Positions 8,532-17,119 are shown, counted from the stretch's first letter. The stretch is DNA of 50,293 nucleotides from Candidatus Omnitrophota bacterium (GCA_018062515.1 JAGOSC010000014.1:1-50293), one strand, 5' to 3'. Program-made: numbers and translations. Notes: generated from the sequence alone by a model not told the origin.

Positions 8532-10130
8532 TTAATTTTCTGTACTATATGATTTGTATGGTTTAATTGTTCCCTGCACCTTATCAACATCCTCATCCCC
8601 GGTAATAATTCGAGGTGTTAAGAAAATTACAATTTCAGTATCATTATACTCGTCGCTGGTTCTACTAAATAATTTTCCTAACATCGGCATATCCATTAGT
8701 ATAGGCAAACCTTTTTTATAATGTGATTTATCATCTTTCTTAAGCCCACCAAGAACAATACTGTTTCCATCTTGAACCATAACTGTTGTTTCAACTTCTG
8801 TCTTGTTTACTTGTGGAATACCGCCACCTTGAGATTCAACTGTTCCGACGATCGTCGAGATTTCTGGCCTTAGACGCATTGTCACAAATCCTTCGTCGTT
8901 GATCGTGGGCGTAACATTTAACTTTAAACCAACATCAATAAATCGGACATCTTCACTTGTAATAGCGTTATCACCCGTTCCTGATGTGGTAGAAATAATA
9001 TACGGGACAGTGTCTCCGATATGAATCTTCGCTTCTTCATTATTGGTTACTAAAATTTTTGGATTAGATAAAATTTTTGTTTCGCTGACTTGTTTAAGCG
9101 CGCGAATAGCAACTTCAAATGAATCCACGTCGAAATTTCCATAAGCCACCTGACCAAAAGACGAATACAAAGGATCCGATGCAGATAGATTATCTCTGTC
9201 TAGAAAAGTGTTGTTAAACTGAAGTTTTTGTATATCGGAATGATCGCTATCGCGGAAATCTTTATGCCAATCTATCCCCATATCATATTGAGGATTGAAA
9301 ACAATTTGCAGAATTCTTGCGTCAACAAGAACTTCTTTTGTGGCTGTATCCAATTTTTTAATCAGCATTTCAATTTCTTTACGTCGTTCCGGAAAAGCGC
9401 GGACAATCAATTTATTCGAACGCTCATCGGGAGTAATTGAACCAACAGCTTTAGCATCTATACGCGCTCTAAGTTTATTAGCGACAACTTCTGCACTCGC
9501 GTATTGTAGCGAGTAAACATATGTATCCAGAGGCTTTTCGATTTCATCGATAGCCAACTTCATTTTTTCAATGGCTTCCGGAGTATCAATCATAACAACT
9601 GAACCAGTGTCTTCATCTATAATAATACGACCAACATTACTCTTTATTCCTTCCAACGCGGCAAGGGCATAGCTAGGCTTGGCATAATTTAATCGAATCG
9701 TTGCTACAATCGTCTGATCTCCAAATCTTTTTCCAAACATAGATTCATGCTCAGCCGAGCTCATAATCTGGACAATTTCACCTTGAATTTTATAGGCGAG
9801 GTTATTAGAAATGATAACAATATCTAAGGCATCTTTAATCGTGACACTATTAAGAAGAACAGTTGATCGACCTTCGACGGTAGGACTAATTACCACGTTA
9901 AAATCACCTTTTAAAGCCAAAAACTTAATGACATCCACTATATTCATATCTCGAACATCTAGGGTGATTGTCCTTTTCATCCGCTGAAGAATTTCTTCCT
10001 CATATTTCTTCACTTCAATCGGGGTTTGGGCATAAACGCGCGTAGTAGAAACCGTGAAAAGAACGGCCGACAAGAAAAACGGCAAACCAATTAGCCGGGT
10101 TAAACTCATTTTACAGTTGTGGTTTCTCAT
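8532..10130 (-). CDS. type II/IV secretin (GspD/PilQ family)
   Basis: 532 residues. A signal peptide ends near TTRVYAQ. Next come an STN/N0-like domain (about 50-110), N1-type repeats (about 130-270) and the C-terminal secretin domain. The latter shows ILSNPKILVTNNEEAKIHIG, VPYI, FIDVGLKLNVTP and the signature VMVQDGNSIVLGGL, ending with LFLTPRII-like VIFLTPRIIT. It would form the outer-membrane pore of a type II secretion or type IV pilus-like machine. Its start overlaps the GspC-like gene by 20 bp. The ATG at 10109, directly after that gene's stop, gives a cleaner signal peptide and may be the true start. At 532 residues it is compact for the family. Confidence 0.92.
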   Translation of the reverse strand: MRNHNCKMSLTRLIGLPFFLSAVLFTVSTTRVYAQTPIEVKKYEEEILQRMKRTITLDVRDMNIVDVIKFLALKGDFNVVISPTVEGRSTVLLNSVTIKDALDIVIISNNLAYKIQGEIVQIMSSAEHESMFGKRFGDQTIVATIRLNYAKPSYALAALEGIKSNVGRIIIDEDTGSVVMIDTPEAIEKMKLAIDEIEKPLDTYVYSLQYASAEVVANKLRARIDAKAVGSITPDERSNKLIVRAFPERRKEIEMLIKKLDTATKEVLVDARILQIVFNPQYDMGIDWHKDFRDSDHSDIQKLQFNNTFLDRDNLSASDPLYSSFGQVAYGNFDVDSFEVAIRALKQVSETKILSNPKILVTNNEEAKIHIGDTVPYIISTTSGTGDNAITSEDVRFIDVGLKLNVTPTINDEGFVTMRLRPEISTIVGTVESQGGGIPQVNKTEVETTVMVQDGNSIVLGGLKKDDKSHYKKGLPILMDMPMLGKLFSRTSDEYNDTEIVIFLTPRIITGDEDVDKVQGTIKPYKSYSTEN

Positions 10131-10734
10131 ATTTTAGTATCATCTCCTCATTTTCAAGGCCAAGCTTTACGCTATCCGCGTAAATCATATTGACCTCGAT
10201 ATTGCCGATTTTCTCCCCTTTTTTCAGAAAATAAGTGATTTTCTTATCTGTATCTTCGATCATAACTGAAGCAGTATCAACGTGATCCAACCAAGAAATA
10301 CCCACCAACTTAAAATTTCGTAACTGACGGGAAATATTCATCTGCTCTTGGGCCGGCGCTTTAGCCGTAGAAACCGATTCATAAGACTGAAAAATATTGC
10401 GGCGGTTAACACCTGCTAAATAGTAAGGCAGGCTTTGAATGGTCAATAGTTCTGATTTTTTTGTATCAGCTGACCCTTTCTTAGAAGCAGCCGAAATTTT
10501 TATGTCTTTTCCAATGAGGGTCATTCCGGATTTAATTTCAAACGCCACCAAACATCCCACAAAAATAATCCCCACCAACAAAAGTTTATTGATTGATTTT
10601 AAAACCGTAAGCAGATCTTGTTTCTTCAAAACTTTTTGATGAGCTTTATTAGAAGACGCAATTCCATCCGTGGATGAAGCTTCAATCATCTTCAAAAGTT
10701 TTTGTTCTGCCGTTTCTTTCTTTTTGAGAATCAT
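10111..10734 (-). CDS. GspC-like inner-membrane secretion protein
   Basis: 207 residues: a short cytoplasmic region, one transmembrane helix (about residues 52-68, LLLVGIIFVGCLVAFE), then a periplasmic part. The latter has LAGVNRRNIFQ and the homology-region pattern RNFKLVGISWLDHVDTASVM followed by KKITYFLKKGEKIG, typical of GspC/PilP-like partners that dock onto the secretin N-domains. No PDZ domain is present, so it is a short GspC form. It overlaps the secretin gene, which fits a physical partnership. PilP-like is the alternative label. Confidence 0.8.
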   Translation of the reverse strand: MILKKKETAEQKLLKMIEASSTDGIASSNKAHQKVLKKQDLLTVLKSINKLLLVGIIFVGCLVAFEIKSGMTLIGKDIKISAASKKGSADTKKSELLTIQSLPYYLAGVNRRNIFQSYESVSTAKAPAQEQMNISRQLRNFKLVGISWLDHVDTASVMIEDTDKKITYFLKKGEKIGNIEVNMIYADSVKLGLENEEMILKYEKPQL

Positions 10735-10779
10735 ATATTTATAATTTTATATTCAAAAAATTTATTAGCAAGATGAAAA

Positions 10780-11709
10780 TCAATTTTTTACAAATGAATT
10801 TTCAAAATTTAAATTTTCACAAATCTCCGTCGATCTCCGCTGCTCATTCTGAGCAATAACATGCCTAACAAATTCAGCATCAGCAATATATTTATCATTC
10901 ATCACCAATTCTTTTAAAATTTTATGACACAACATATTGATTTTTCGCGGATATCCTTTTGTATAATTAAAAACTTCGCTGACCGCGTCATCCAAAAAAA
11001 TTTTTTGCTCACGCTTGTATCCGGCTTTAGCAATTCTAAAATTGATCAGCTCAGATGTCTCTTTTACACCCAACGGATTCAATGTATATTTGAAACTAAT
11101 GCGGTCCATAAAATTTGCCATGTTCACAACTTTGGCATAAAGTTCAAGCTGTCCCAATAAAACCAACTGAATCAATTTGTGATCATTTGTTTCAAAATTT
11201 AATAGCATCCGTAATGTTTCTAAAGTGGTCAAATCCAGCTTCTGAGCCTCATCAATGATTAATATAATCGTCCTTTTTTCTTCAAGTGTCTTTGAAATAA
11301 GAAATTTTTCAATTTCATCCTTAAGATCCATGATATCAATACGATTTAAGTCTCCCTTTTTCTCGGCGAGGTTTATCCCGAAATTTTTGACTAAGGAGAT
11401 CAAAAACTGATTTTCCGTGCGGAATTCCGGATCCAGGATCATGTGAAAGATCATGTCTCCGCGTTTATTCAATTCATGGACTAATTTCCGAGAAAGAGTG
11501 GTTTTTCCTGTGCCGATATCCCCAAAAATGACCGAAAGACCGCGGCGCAGCCTTAATTCAATCAGAAGATTGGTCAAGGCCATATCATGTTCACGAGTGT
11601 GGTAGAAAAATTCTGGATCGGGACTGGTAGAAAAAGGTTCGTGTTTGAAACCTAGTAAAGAAAAGTATCCAATTTTGTGCGGAGGATTATTTATATCCAT
11701 TGGCGTCAA
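10780..11709 (-). CDS. ExeA/GspA-like AAA+ ATPase
   Basis: 309 residues from a TTG at 11709; the ATG at 11700 (MDINNPPHKIGYFS) is the more likely start. The opening YFSLLGFKHEPFSTSPDPEF is typical of the ExeA/GspA family. Walker A is GDIGTGKT (about 63-70) and Walker B is IILIIDEAQK, with a sensor-like LLLNFETND-QLVLLGQ segment. ExeA-type ATPases help insert secretins through peptidoglycan. The C-terminal peptidoglycan-binding domain of ExeA is absent. It is the first gene of the secretin group; the 79 bp upstream contain a possible TTGTAA/TAAGAT promoter. Confidence 0.85.
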   Translation of the reverse strand: MTPMDINNPPHKIGYFSLLGFKHEPFSTSPDPEFFYHTREHDMALTNLLIELRLRRGLSVIFGDIGTGKTTLSRKLVHELNKRGDMIFHMILDPEFRTENQFLISLVKNFGINLAEKKGDLNRIDIMDLKDEIEKFLISKTLEEKRTIILIIDEAQKLDLTTLETLRMLLNFETNDHKLIQLVLLGQLELYAKVVNMANFMDRISFKYTLNPLGVKETSELINFRIAKAGYKREQKIFLDDAVSEVFNYTKGYPRKINMLCHKILKELVMNDKYIADAEFVRHVIAQNEQRRSTEICENLNFENSFVKN

Positions 11710-11788
11710 GTATTAAACCTGTAAAAAATATATAAGTAATTAAATTTATAATTATCTTAACATGAGCATTACTGCTTACAAGTTTAAT

Positions 11789-12763
11789 TTAACTTTTTTT
11801 AGTAATAAAAAACATTATTCCTGATAAAAAGCCCGCCGCTCTGGCAAATGATCTTAAAAAAAAGACTAAACCCGAAAAAATTCTGTCTTCAAATTTCTTC
11901 AGCATTAAAAAACCATAGTATAGTTCAGTTACACCTAACAAAAAAATAAAAGTGACCGCTATCACCAAAAAAATAAATTTAAATACACTCAATAATAAAA
12001 AAAACACAATACATATTGCTATGGGAATTTCGACAATATCCTTCCAAAACGTGTAATCATCACCTTTAGCCATGTTTGGGTGTTGCATGTACATTTTCAC
12101 CCGCCAAAAGCCATGCCGAAATTGTTCTTTCAAATATTTAATCACCTTGGTTGGATGAATATGATCAACAATCGACGCTGGTTCAAAATAAATTTTATAA
12201 CCGTGGGCTAATATCTTGTAACTCAAATCATTATCTTCCCCGCTAGCTCGTCGGTAAGACTCATTAAATCTACCGACTTGGTCAAAAACTTCTTTGCGGA
12301 TACCGAAATTATAACTTCCGAATGATTTTGGATAGCTCGGCATTAAATGTTGATGCCTGAAAATAATTTCTTGATGTATACACCGCGCTAAACGGGATTC
12401 CGGATTGCCAATACCATAACTTCCGGAAACGACAGCGACGGAAGCATTACTAAAATGTTTTATCGTTAATGAAATCCAATCCTTATCCGGCGCGCAATCT
12501 GAATCGGTAAAAAAAATAAATTCTCCCGTGGCTTGCCGCGCTCCGGTATTTCTTGCCGACGCTGGTCCGGAATTTAATTGATGCACATATTGAACCGTTT
12601 TAAATGCCTTAATGATTTCGGCGGTCCGATCCGTGGAGCCGTCATCAACGATAATGATTTCATCGACGGGATGCGATTGGCCCAGAATACATTCGATACA
12701 GCGGGCAATCGTTTTTTCACAGTTATAGGCGGGAACAACAACACTGATGCGGGATTCATTCAT
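11789..12763 (-). CDS. family 2 glycosyltransferase with C-terminal membrane segments
   Basis: About 324 residues from the ATG at 12763, which overlaps the stop of the upstream methyltransferase gene as ATGA; the longer frame to 12829 looks spurious. GT-A motifs are RISVVVPAYNCEKT, VDDGSTDRT, FFTDSDCAP and the GEDNDLSYKI region (ED as likely base). About two hydrophobic helices near the C-terminus suggest membrane association. The likely job is transferring a sugar to a lipid-linked or envelope glycan; the substrate cannot be read from sequence. It belongs to a small glycosylation group with the neighbouring methyltransferase, DUF2304 protein and a second GT2. Confidence 0.87.
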   Translation of the reverse strand: MNESRISVVVPAYNCEKTIARCIECILGQSHPVDEIIIVDDGSTDRTAEIIKAFKTVQYVHQLNSGPASARNTGARQATGEFIFFTDSDCAPDKDWISLTIKHFSNASVAVVSGSYGIGNPESRLARCIHQEIIFRHQHLMPSYPKSFGSYNFGIRKEVFDQVGRFNESYRRASGEDNDLSYKILAHGYKIYFEPASIVDHIHPTKVIKYLKEQFRHGFWRVKMYMQHPNMAKGDDYTFWKDIVEIPIAICIVFFLLLSVFKFIFLVIAVTFIFLLGVTELYYGFLMLKKFEDRIFSGLVFFLRSFARAAGFLSGIMFFITKKS

Positions 12764-13440
12764 TGTTTCTTGGCTATCGTAAATAAAAGCATTCCGAATC
12801 GTGATCCGATAAGAGCGTCGGGAGAACATGCGCAGGGAATAACATTCACGCCGCCGCGCGCGATGATTTTTAAATTGTTTCTTTCATGCAAATCAGTCAG
12901 TTCACTCAAAGTAAACGGATCCTCGACGATCCCGGGCATGTACATCGGCCGAATCAATTCCCATGGGGACCAGCGATTGGGAACAAAATTGATCATGACA
13001 CCGTTTGTATGCAGGACGTCAGTTAAATTTTTGATAATCTTATCTTGGTCGCCGGGAGAAAAATGTTCGAGTAGCCCGTCCGTAAAAATAATATTAAATT
13101 TATCACTCGTTAATGAGTTTAAATTTTGATCGACTAGGTTGGCTTTCATGATATGAACACGGCCGTTTGTTCTTTCGTGAACTAAATCGAGCGCGGTTTG
13201 CGAATAATCCAAAGCCGTTGTGTTCATTCCTTGTTCACAAAAATATTCTGAAAAAAATCCGCTGCCGCATCCGGCGTCTAATGCTTTTTCTTCTCTTAAT
13301 ATATACGGCTGTAATATTCGAAGAATTCTTTTTTTCGACCAGCTTAGGCGAGTAAAGCGTTGCGTCTGGTCCATTCCCCAATAATTATTCCAGTCCTGTG
13401 CTTTAGGAAATTCAAGATTTTGTGAAGCCATCTTTTTCAT
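12760..13440 (-). CDS. class I SAM-dependent methyltransferase
   Basis: 226 residues. The SAM-binding motif I is ALDAGCGSG (about 53-61), followed by TALDYSQTAL (motif II acidic position) and FTDGLLEHFSP (post-motif region with LEH). This is a Methyltransf_11/25-like Rossmann enzyme, probably acting on a glycan or lipid intermediate given the adjacent glycosyltransferases. Start at 13440 or the ATG at 13431; either overlaps the upstream DUF2304 gene. The 4-bp ATGA overlap with the next gene indicates translational coupling. Confidence 0.85.
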   Translation of the reverse strand: MKKMASQNLEFPKAQDWNNYWGMDQTQRFTRLSWSKKRILRILQPYILREEKALDAGCGSGFFSEYFCEQGMNTTALDYSQTALDLVHERTNGRVHIMKANLVDQNLNSLTSDKFNIIFTDGLLEHFSPGDQDKIIKNLTDVLHTNGVMINFVPNRWSPWELIRPMYMPGIVEDPFTLSELTDLHERNNLKIIARGGVNVIPCACSPDALIGSRFGMLLFTIAKKQ

Positions 13441-13789
13441 GATCGATTTTATTTTTAATTTGGTTTAATTCAAATTCCAAAATACCAATCTTCTGCGCCA
13501 TCGCATCATTTCGATTATTCTGCTGGCATAAAAAAATAGTCATTAAAAAACTTAGAATAAAAAAAGTACCGGAAAATGCGAAGAAAATAAAATTACTTGG
13601 CAGTTCAAATCCTAAAATATAGGCTAACGTAAACAATAACTGATGAAATACAGCAAAAAACATAGTCAATAACGTGACACCAATCCACGCGAAAGCATAT
13701 TTAAACGTCAGCTTTTCCTTACGAATCAACTCCAAGATAAAAAAAAGCATGACCAAACTGCTGAGGATGATAATAATCTTGATAATCAT
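13412..13789 (-). CDS. DUF2304-like small membrane protein
   Basis: 125 residues with three hydrophobic helices (about 3-20, 33-55, 64-88) and a charged C-terminal tail (QNNRNDAMAQKIGILEFELN) with coiled-coil character. Size and layout (short loop KEKLTFKYAFAWIG after helix 1) match DUF2304 proteins, which are usually encoded beside dolichyl-phosphate-type GT2 enzymes, as here. A role in lipid-linked sugar handling is inferred from this context only. It lies 3 bp after the GT2 gene. Confidence 0.75.
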   Translation of the reverse strand: MIIKIIIILSSLVMLFFILELIRKEKLTFKYAFAWIGVTLLTMFFAVFHQLLFTLAYILGFELPSNFIFFAFSGTFFILSFLMTIFLCQQNNRNDAMAQKIGILEFELNQIKNKIDHEKDGFTKS

Positions 13790-13792
13790 CGG

Positions 13793-14551
13793 TTACAATT
13801 CCTTTTTTTGTTTAATGCGGGCCAATAATATCGCGATGGTCACTTTAATCATATAATACAATGTTTTGAAATACCGGATCGAACTTTGACCTAACATCCG
13901 TTTTCGCATTTCGACCGGAACCTCTTTAATTCTGGCACGATACCGTCCAGCCACAACAATGGCTTCCGGCTCCGGAAAATCATGCGGATAATATTGCGCG
14001 AACACATTAATCATTTTTTTGTTATACGCGCGGAACCCCGACGTAGGATCTGTTATTTTATAATTGGTGATTAGACTGATGAGCTTGGCAAAAAAATTAA
14101 TGCCAATACGTCGGACGAAGGATGATTGATAACCTGTAAACGGAGGAATGAACCGGCTGCCGATCGACATATCGACTTCATTATCCAGAACCGGTTGAAT
14201 CAATTTCTCCAAAAAACTTATATCATGCTGACCATCGGCATCGACCTGAACCGCTAAATCAAAATCATATTCTTTAGCAAATTTAAAACCAGTTTGTACT
14301 GCACCGCCGATACCAAGATTAAAAGGTAAGGATATAAGTAATGCATTTGTTTTGGATACATTGACGGCGGTTTGATCCGTCGAACCATCATTGATAACGA
14401 CGGCTGACAGCGGATATTTAACGGAAAGAACTTCTTGAATGGTTTGTTGAATACTTTCTTGTTCATTATACGCCGGAATAATAATTAATATCTTAACTTG
14501 CTTTAAGATATTTTTATCAGCGTTGGGAAAATCATCCATCTGTTTTTTCAT
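13793..14551 (-). CDS. GT2 glycosyltransferase, DPM1/polyprenyl-phosphate type
   Basis: 252 residues. GT-A motifs: ILIIIPAYNEQESI, VVINDGSTDQT, the LPFNLGIGGAVQTGF loop, the metal-binding VQVDADGQHD, then IGSRF and TDPTSGFRAYNK, typical of polyprenyl-phosphate mannosyl/glucosyltransferases. It probably makes a lipid-phosphate-linked sugar donor on the cytoplasmic face, which could feed the GT39 and TMTC-like enzymes elsewhere in the window (inference). Its start overlaps the protease-like gene by 20 bp. Confidence 0.88.
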   Translation of the reverse strand: MKKQMDDFPNADKNILKQVKILIIIPAYNEQESIQQTIQEVLSVKYPLSAVVINDGSTDQTAVNVSKTNALLISLPFNLGIGGAVQTGFKFAKEYDFDLAVQVDADGQHDISFLEKLIQPVLDNEVDMSIGSRFIPPFTGYQSSFVRRIGINFFAKLISLITNYKITDPTSGFRAYNKKMINVFAQYYPHDFPEPEAIVVAGRYRARIKEVPVEMRKRMLGQSSIRYFKTLYYMIKVTIAILLARIKQKKEL

Positions 14552-15857
14552 TAATGTTTTCTTGGATTTTATTCATGTATATTAAATAACTGACAGCGTA
14601 TTTGAGAATATCGGGCTGCTCTTGCTCATTAATGACACGGTCCGGCGTTAGTCCATTAAAACTGAAAACTTGTCCATCCGGTTGATAACCTCTAGCGGTG
14701 ACTAATAATATCATAGATTTGTCGTCTAACGGAAACATACTTTTAAGAAAAACTTGGCCGGCTGAATTCTGCCCCATCAGCACCGCGCGTTTTCGATTTT
14801 GCAAAACCCCGGAAAATAATTCCGACGCACTTCCGCTGCCCTTATCGATCAAAATGACGAGTGGTCCGTCGTAATGGAGTTCTGGTGGAATCACTGGAAC
14901 ATCTAGGGATGCCTTAGGCTGATCTTTTTTCTGAAAATACGCAAATTCGTCGCCGCCGGTGAGAAAAAAAGATGAAATTTCTCGAGCAGCTAATGGCGGC
15001 CCCCCAGGATTACCTCGCAAATCAATAATTAAACCTTTCATTGGCCCCTGCAAACTAAAATACTTAATGAATCGAAGCATGTCCTCGCCGGTCATACGGT
15101 TGAATCGTTTAATTTGCAGGCAATATAAATTCTCGACAGGAATTGGCACATTAAATACACCTTGCTTAAAATATTCTTTCGAAACAAGATCGATTGAATG
15201 CTGTTGCTGCGTAGTTCCATCGAGGTATACCAGTGAAATCGTGGAGCCTTCCAAGGGTGTTAATAATTCATTGATCCGCTCTAATGTGAGAGAATCGGAC
15301 AACGTACCGTCGATACTCAAAACCAAGTCATTCTCTTTCAAGCCTTTTTCATACGCATCTGATCGCGGCTCGACGAATTTAACACGGTAACCCTGCATGA
15401 TTTTCTCACCTTCAATACCTAGGTCAACTTTTTTTCCTAAAGCCGTTGCTTCATATTCTTTAGCTGGCTCCGGCGGATAAAAGGCCGAGAATATATCATC
15501 TTTCTGTTTTAAAAAATCAATGAGATAAGCAGCGCTTCTCCAGCGGACAAAATCATCCGATTTACCAGTTTCCTCTAATTCTTTATAGATTTTTGTATTA
15601 AACACATTGATGAACCGGTCGAATTCTTTACGATCGATGTCTTTGTAATAATTTTCATTCATCAGCGTATAAACTTTTTCAAAGAAATCAATATAGGATT
15701 GATATGTGGCAGGGTCTTTGGTTTCTATGGATGCTTTTTCCATAGTATTTTCAGTTTTATTCGGAACCATAATGGGATTGGTTAATTGTTCGGCTGGATT
15801 GCAGCCGACACAGATAAATAATAAAGATAAAGTAATCCATTTAGATGATACACGCAT
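14532..15857 (-). CDS. S41/CtpA-type protease-like lipoprotein lacking the catalytic Lys
   Basis: 441 residues. A hydrophobic leader ends at Cys19 (ICVGC), a plausible but imperfect lipobox. A helical region (about 50-130) is followed by a PDZ-like domain (about 145-230: VKFVEPRSDAYEKGLKENDLVLSIDG) and an S41 core (about 240-420: GLIIDLRGNPGG; GSGSASELFSGVL with Ser343 at the nucleophile position). The family's general-base Lys, 25 residues after that Ser, is Gln368 here (GQNSAGQVF; codon CAA). It may be catalytically altered or a pseudoenzyme, probably periplasmic. A promoter is seen upstream at 15906-15933. It heads the glycosylation group. Confidence 0.85.
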   Translation of the reverse strand: MRVSSKWITLSLLFICVGCNPAEQLTNPIMVPNKTENTMEKASIETKDPATYQSYIDFFEKVYTLMNENYYKDIDRKEFDRFINVFNTKIYKELEETGKSDDFVRWRSAAYLIDFLKQKDDIFSAFYPPEPAKEYEATALGKKVDLGIEGEKIMQGYRVKFVEPRSDAYEKGLKENDLVLSIDGTLSDSLTLERINELLTPLEGSTISLVYLDGTTQQQHSIDLVSKEYFKQGVFNVPIPVENLYCLQIKRFNRMTGEDMLRFIKYFSLQGPMKGLIIDLRGNPGGPPLAAREISSFFLTGGDEFAYFQKKDQPKASLDVPVIPPELHYDGPLVILIDKGSGSASELFSGVLQNRKRAVLMGQNSAGQVFLKSMFPLDDKSMILLVTARGYQPDGQVFSFNGLTPDRVINEQEQPDILKYAVSYLIYMNKIQENINEKTDG

Positions 15858-15905
15858 AGTATTTATATGGAGGAAGATATATGAGCCTCTTGAGGGAAAA
15901 ATATT

Positions 15906-15933
15906 TTTATAAAAAATCCTGCCACATGGTCAA
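15906..15933 (-). promoter_or_regulatory. sigma70-type promoter for the S41-like gene
   Basis: On the minus strand, TTGACC (15928-15933), a 16-bp spacer and TATAAA (15906-15911) precede the start codon at 15857 by about 45 bp. The -35 box lies in the loop of the candidate terminator of the EF-hand gene, so the two elements share sequence. Confidence 0.5.
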
Positions 15934-15944
15934 TCGAGAGCAGG
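15911..15944 (-). terminator. candidate intrinsic terminator after the EF-hand gene
   Basis: Minus strand: CCTGC (15940-15944) pairs with GCAGG (15918-15922) across a 17-nt loop, followed by a run of six T after one A. It lies 18 bp after the EF-hand stop codon. The short stem and large loop make it weak. Confidence 0.4.
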
Positions 15945-15961
15945 TTTATGGTTTAATTTAA

Positions 15962-16330
15962 TCAGTTAATTTGGCTGGCAATGGAGTTCGTTTCGGAAAG
16001 CGAGATTTGCCCATCATTGTCCGCATCAAACTGCTTTAATAAATCCGAACTGACTTGAAACTTTCCTTTATTCTTGACGGAAGCAATCACATCTTTATAA
16101 AAATCTTTAAGTTCATCATTTTGAAGATATCCGTCCCGACTAAAATCATACAATCGTTCAACTCTGTTTGATACAGCCGGCCCATCACTCTGTTTAGATG
16201 GTTGAATATTAACAGATGATTGTGCACGCTTAAGTTTTTCATAATTAATCATTCCAGCGTACGTAAATTGCGCGGACAGGAAAGTGAAAAGAAAAAGAAT
16301 CAAGGTGGTTTTAAATATTGGACGGATCAA
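15962..16330 (-). CDS. small secreted EF-hand protein
   Basis: 122 residues with a signal peptide ending near QFTYAG. Two canonical 12-residue calcium loops are visible: DFSRDGYLQNDE and DADNDGQISLSE, each with acidic or hydroxyl ligands at 1, 3 and 5, Gly at 6 and Glu at 12. It should bind calcium in the periplasm or outside. The start is TTG at 16330, supported by an AAGGAG Shine-Dalgarno about 6 nt upstream. It has its own consensus promoter and is probably a monocistronic gene. Its function is unknown; it could be a calcium buffer, a sensor or a matrix component. Confidence 0.85.
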   Translation of the reverse strand: MIRPIFKTTLILFLFTFLSAQFTYAGMINYEKLKRAQSSVNIQPSKQSDGPAVSNRVERLYDFSRDGYLQNDELKDFYKDVIASVKNKGKFQVSSDLLKQFDADNDGQISLSETNSIASQIN

Positions 16331-16366
16331 AGTGTTCTCCTTGCATTAACTTAAGAACTAATTTTT

Positions 16367-16394
16367 ATTATAGGCAGATTTATTCAACTGTCAA
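16367..16394 (-). promoter_or_regulatory. consensus sigma70 promoter for the EF-hand gene
   Basis: Minus strand: perfect TTGACA (16389-16394), 16-bp spacer, perfect TATAAT (16367-16372), then a leader of about 30 nt to an AAGGAG site and TTG start. The -35 overlaps the TGA stop codon of the lipoate-ligase-like gene (ends 16391). Confidence 0.75.
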
Positions 16395-17116
16395 TGGTTC
16401 ACCAGCAAAATTGTTTTGTTCCCATCGACCAGCTTCTGCATACGTTCTTTTTCTTGAACAGCTAATCCTTCCGTGGACGGTTGAGCGTTAAACTCCCGAG
16501 CCATAGCCTCTTTGATCTTAACTGCATCTACTGATATATTCGTCACAAATTCAAGATGCCCTCTGTGTTTTCTATATTCCGGCATATCTTTGGGCATTAA
16601 TAGATATTCTTCGACTAATTTTAAATCGAAATCATATAATATTGTTCCATGATGAAGAATAAACTTCTTTCCTCTTTTTTGGGCATTGCCCGAAAACTTG
16701 CGCAAGGATGATTTTAGTACGATATCTGATATCGGAAGATAATCCGCGATAATTCCTTCATTACTTAAAGCATTCACCACTTTACCGAGAATATGCTGAT
16801 ACGATTTTTTTAAATCAGCGATGGCAGGATGACTTTCCTTTGATAAGATCAATGAATAATTCAAGCAACCCGGGCCTTGTAAGACAGTTCCACCTCCCGA
16901 GCTTCTTCTTAAAACAGGAATACGGTTTTCTTTCACATTCATCTGTTTGACATCTTCGTCGGCACGTCCGATACGCCCTAAAACAACAAAATAACTTGGC
17001 GATTCCCAAAGTCTCAATACTTCGTCGGATAGGCCTTCTTCGGCTAATTGAAGAAGCACCTCATCAAACAAAATATTTTCCTCCGGACGATCAAAGGATA
17101 TATCTCTTAAAATCAT
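16391..17116 (-). CDS. lipoate-protein ligase / octanoyltransferase family protein
   Basis: 241 residues of the BPL_LplA_LipB fold: LRRSSGGGTVLQGPGCLNYSLI (lipoyl-binding Arg-rich loop at about 70-90) and FSGNAQKRGKKFILHHGTIL (the conserved SGNAQ-R-HHGT segment). It lacks the C-terminal accessory domain of E. coli LplA, so it could be a one-domain lipoate ligase or a LipM-like octanoyltransferase. It lies 3 bp after gcvPB at the end of the glycine cleavage operon, so the natural substrate is probably GcvH encoded there. Confidence 0.85.
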   Translation of the reverse strand: MILRDISFDRPEENILFDEVLLQLAEEGLSDEVLRLWESPSYFVVLGRIGRADEDVKQMNVKENRIPVLRRSSGGGTVLQGPGCLNYSLILSKESHPAIADLKKSYQHILGKVVNALSNEGIIADYLPISDIVLKSSLRKFSGNAQKRGKKFILHHGTILYDFDLKLVEEYLLMPKDMPEYRKHRGHLEFVTNISVDAVKIKEAMAREFNAQPSTEGLAVQEKERMQKLVDGNKTILLVNH

Positions 17117-17119
17117 AAA

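Noticed and set aside
12764..12829. N-terminal extension of the GT2 gene
   Set aside because: The extra residues lie in the methyltransferase coding region, and the GT2 fold begins right after the ATG at 12763.
12578..13129. 183-residue plus-strand frame
   Set aside because: It is antisense to the GT2 and methyltransferase genes, which have clear motifs; no ribosome site or family match.
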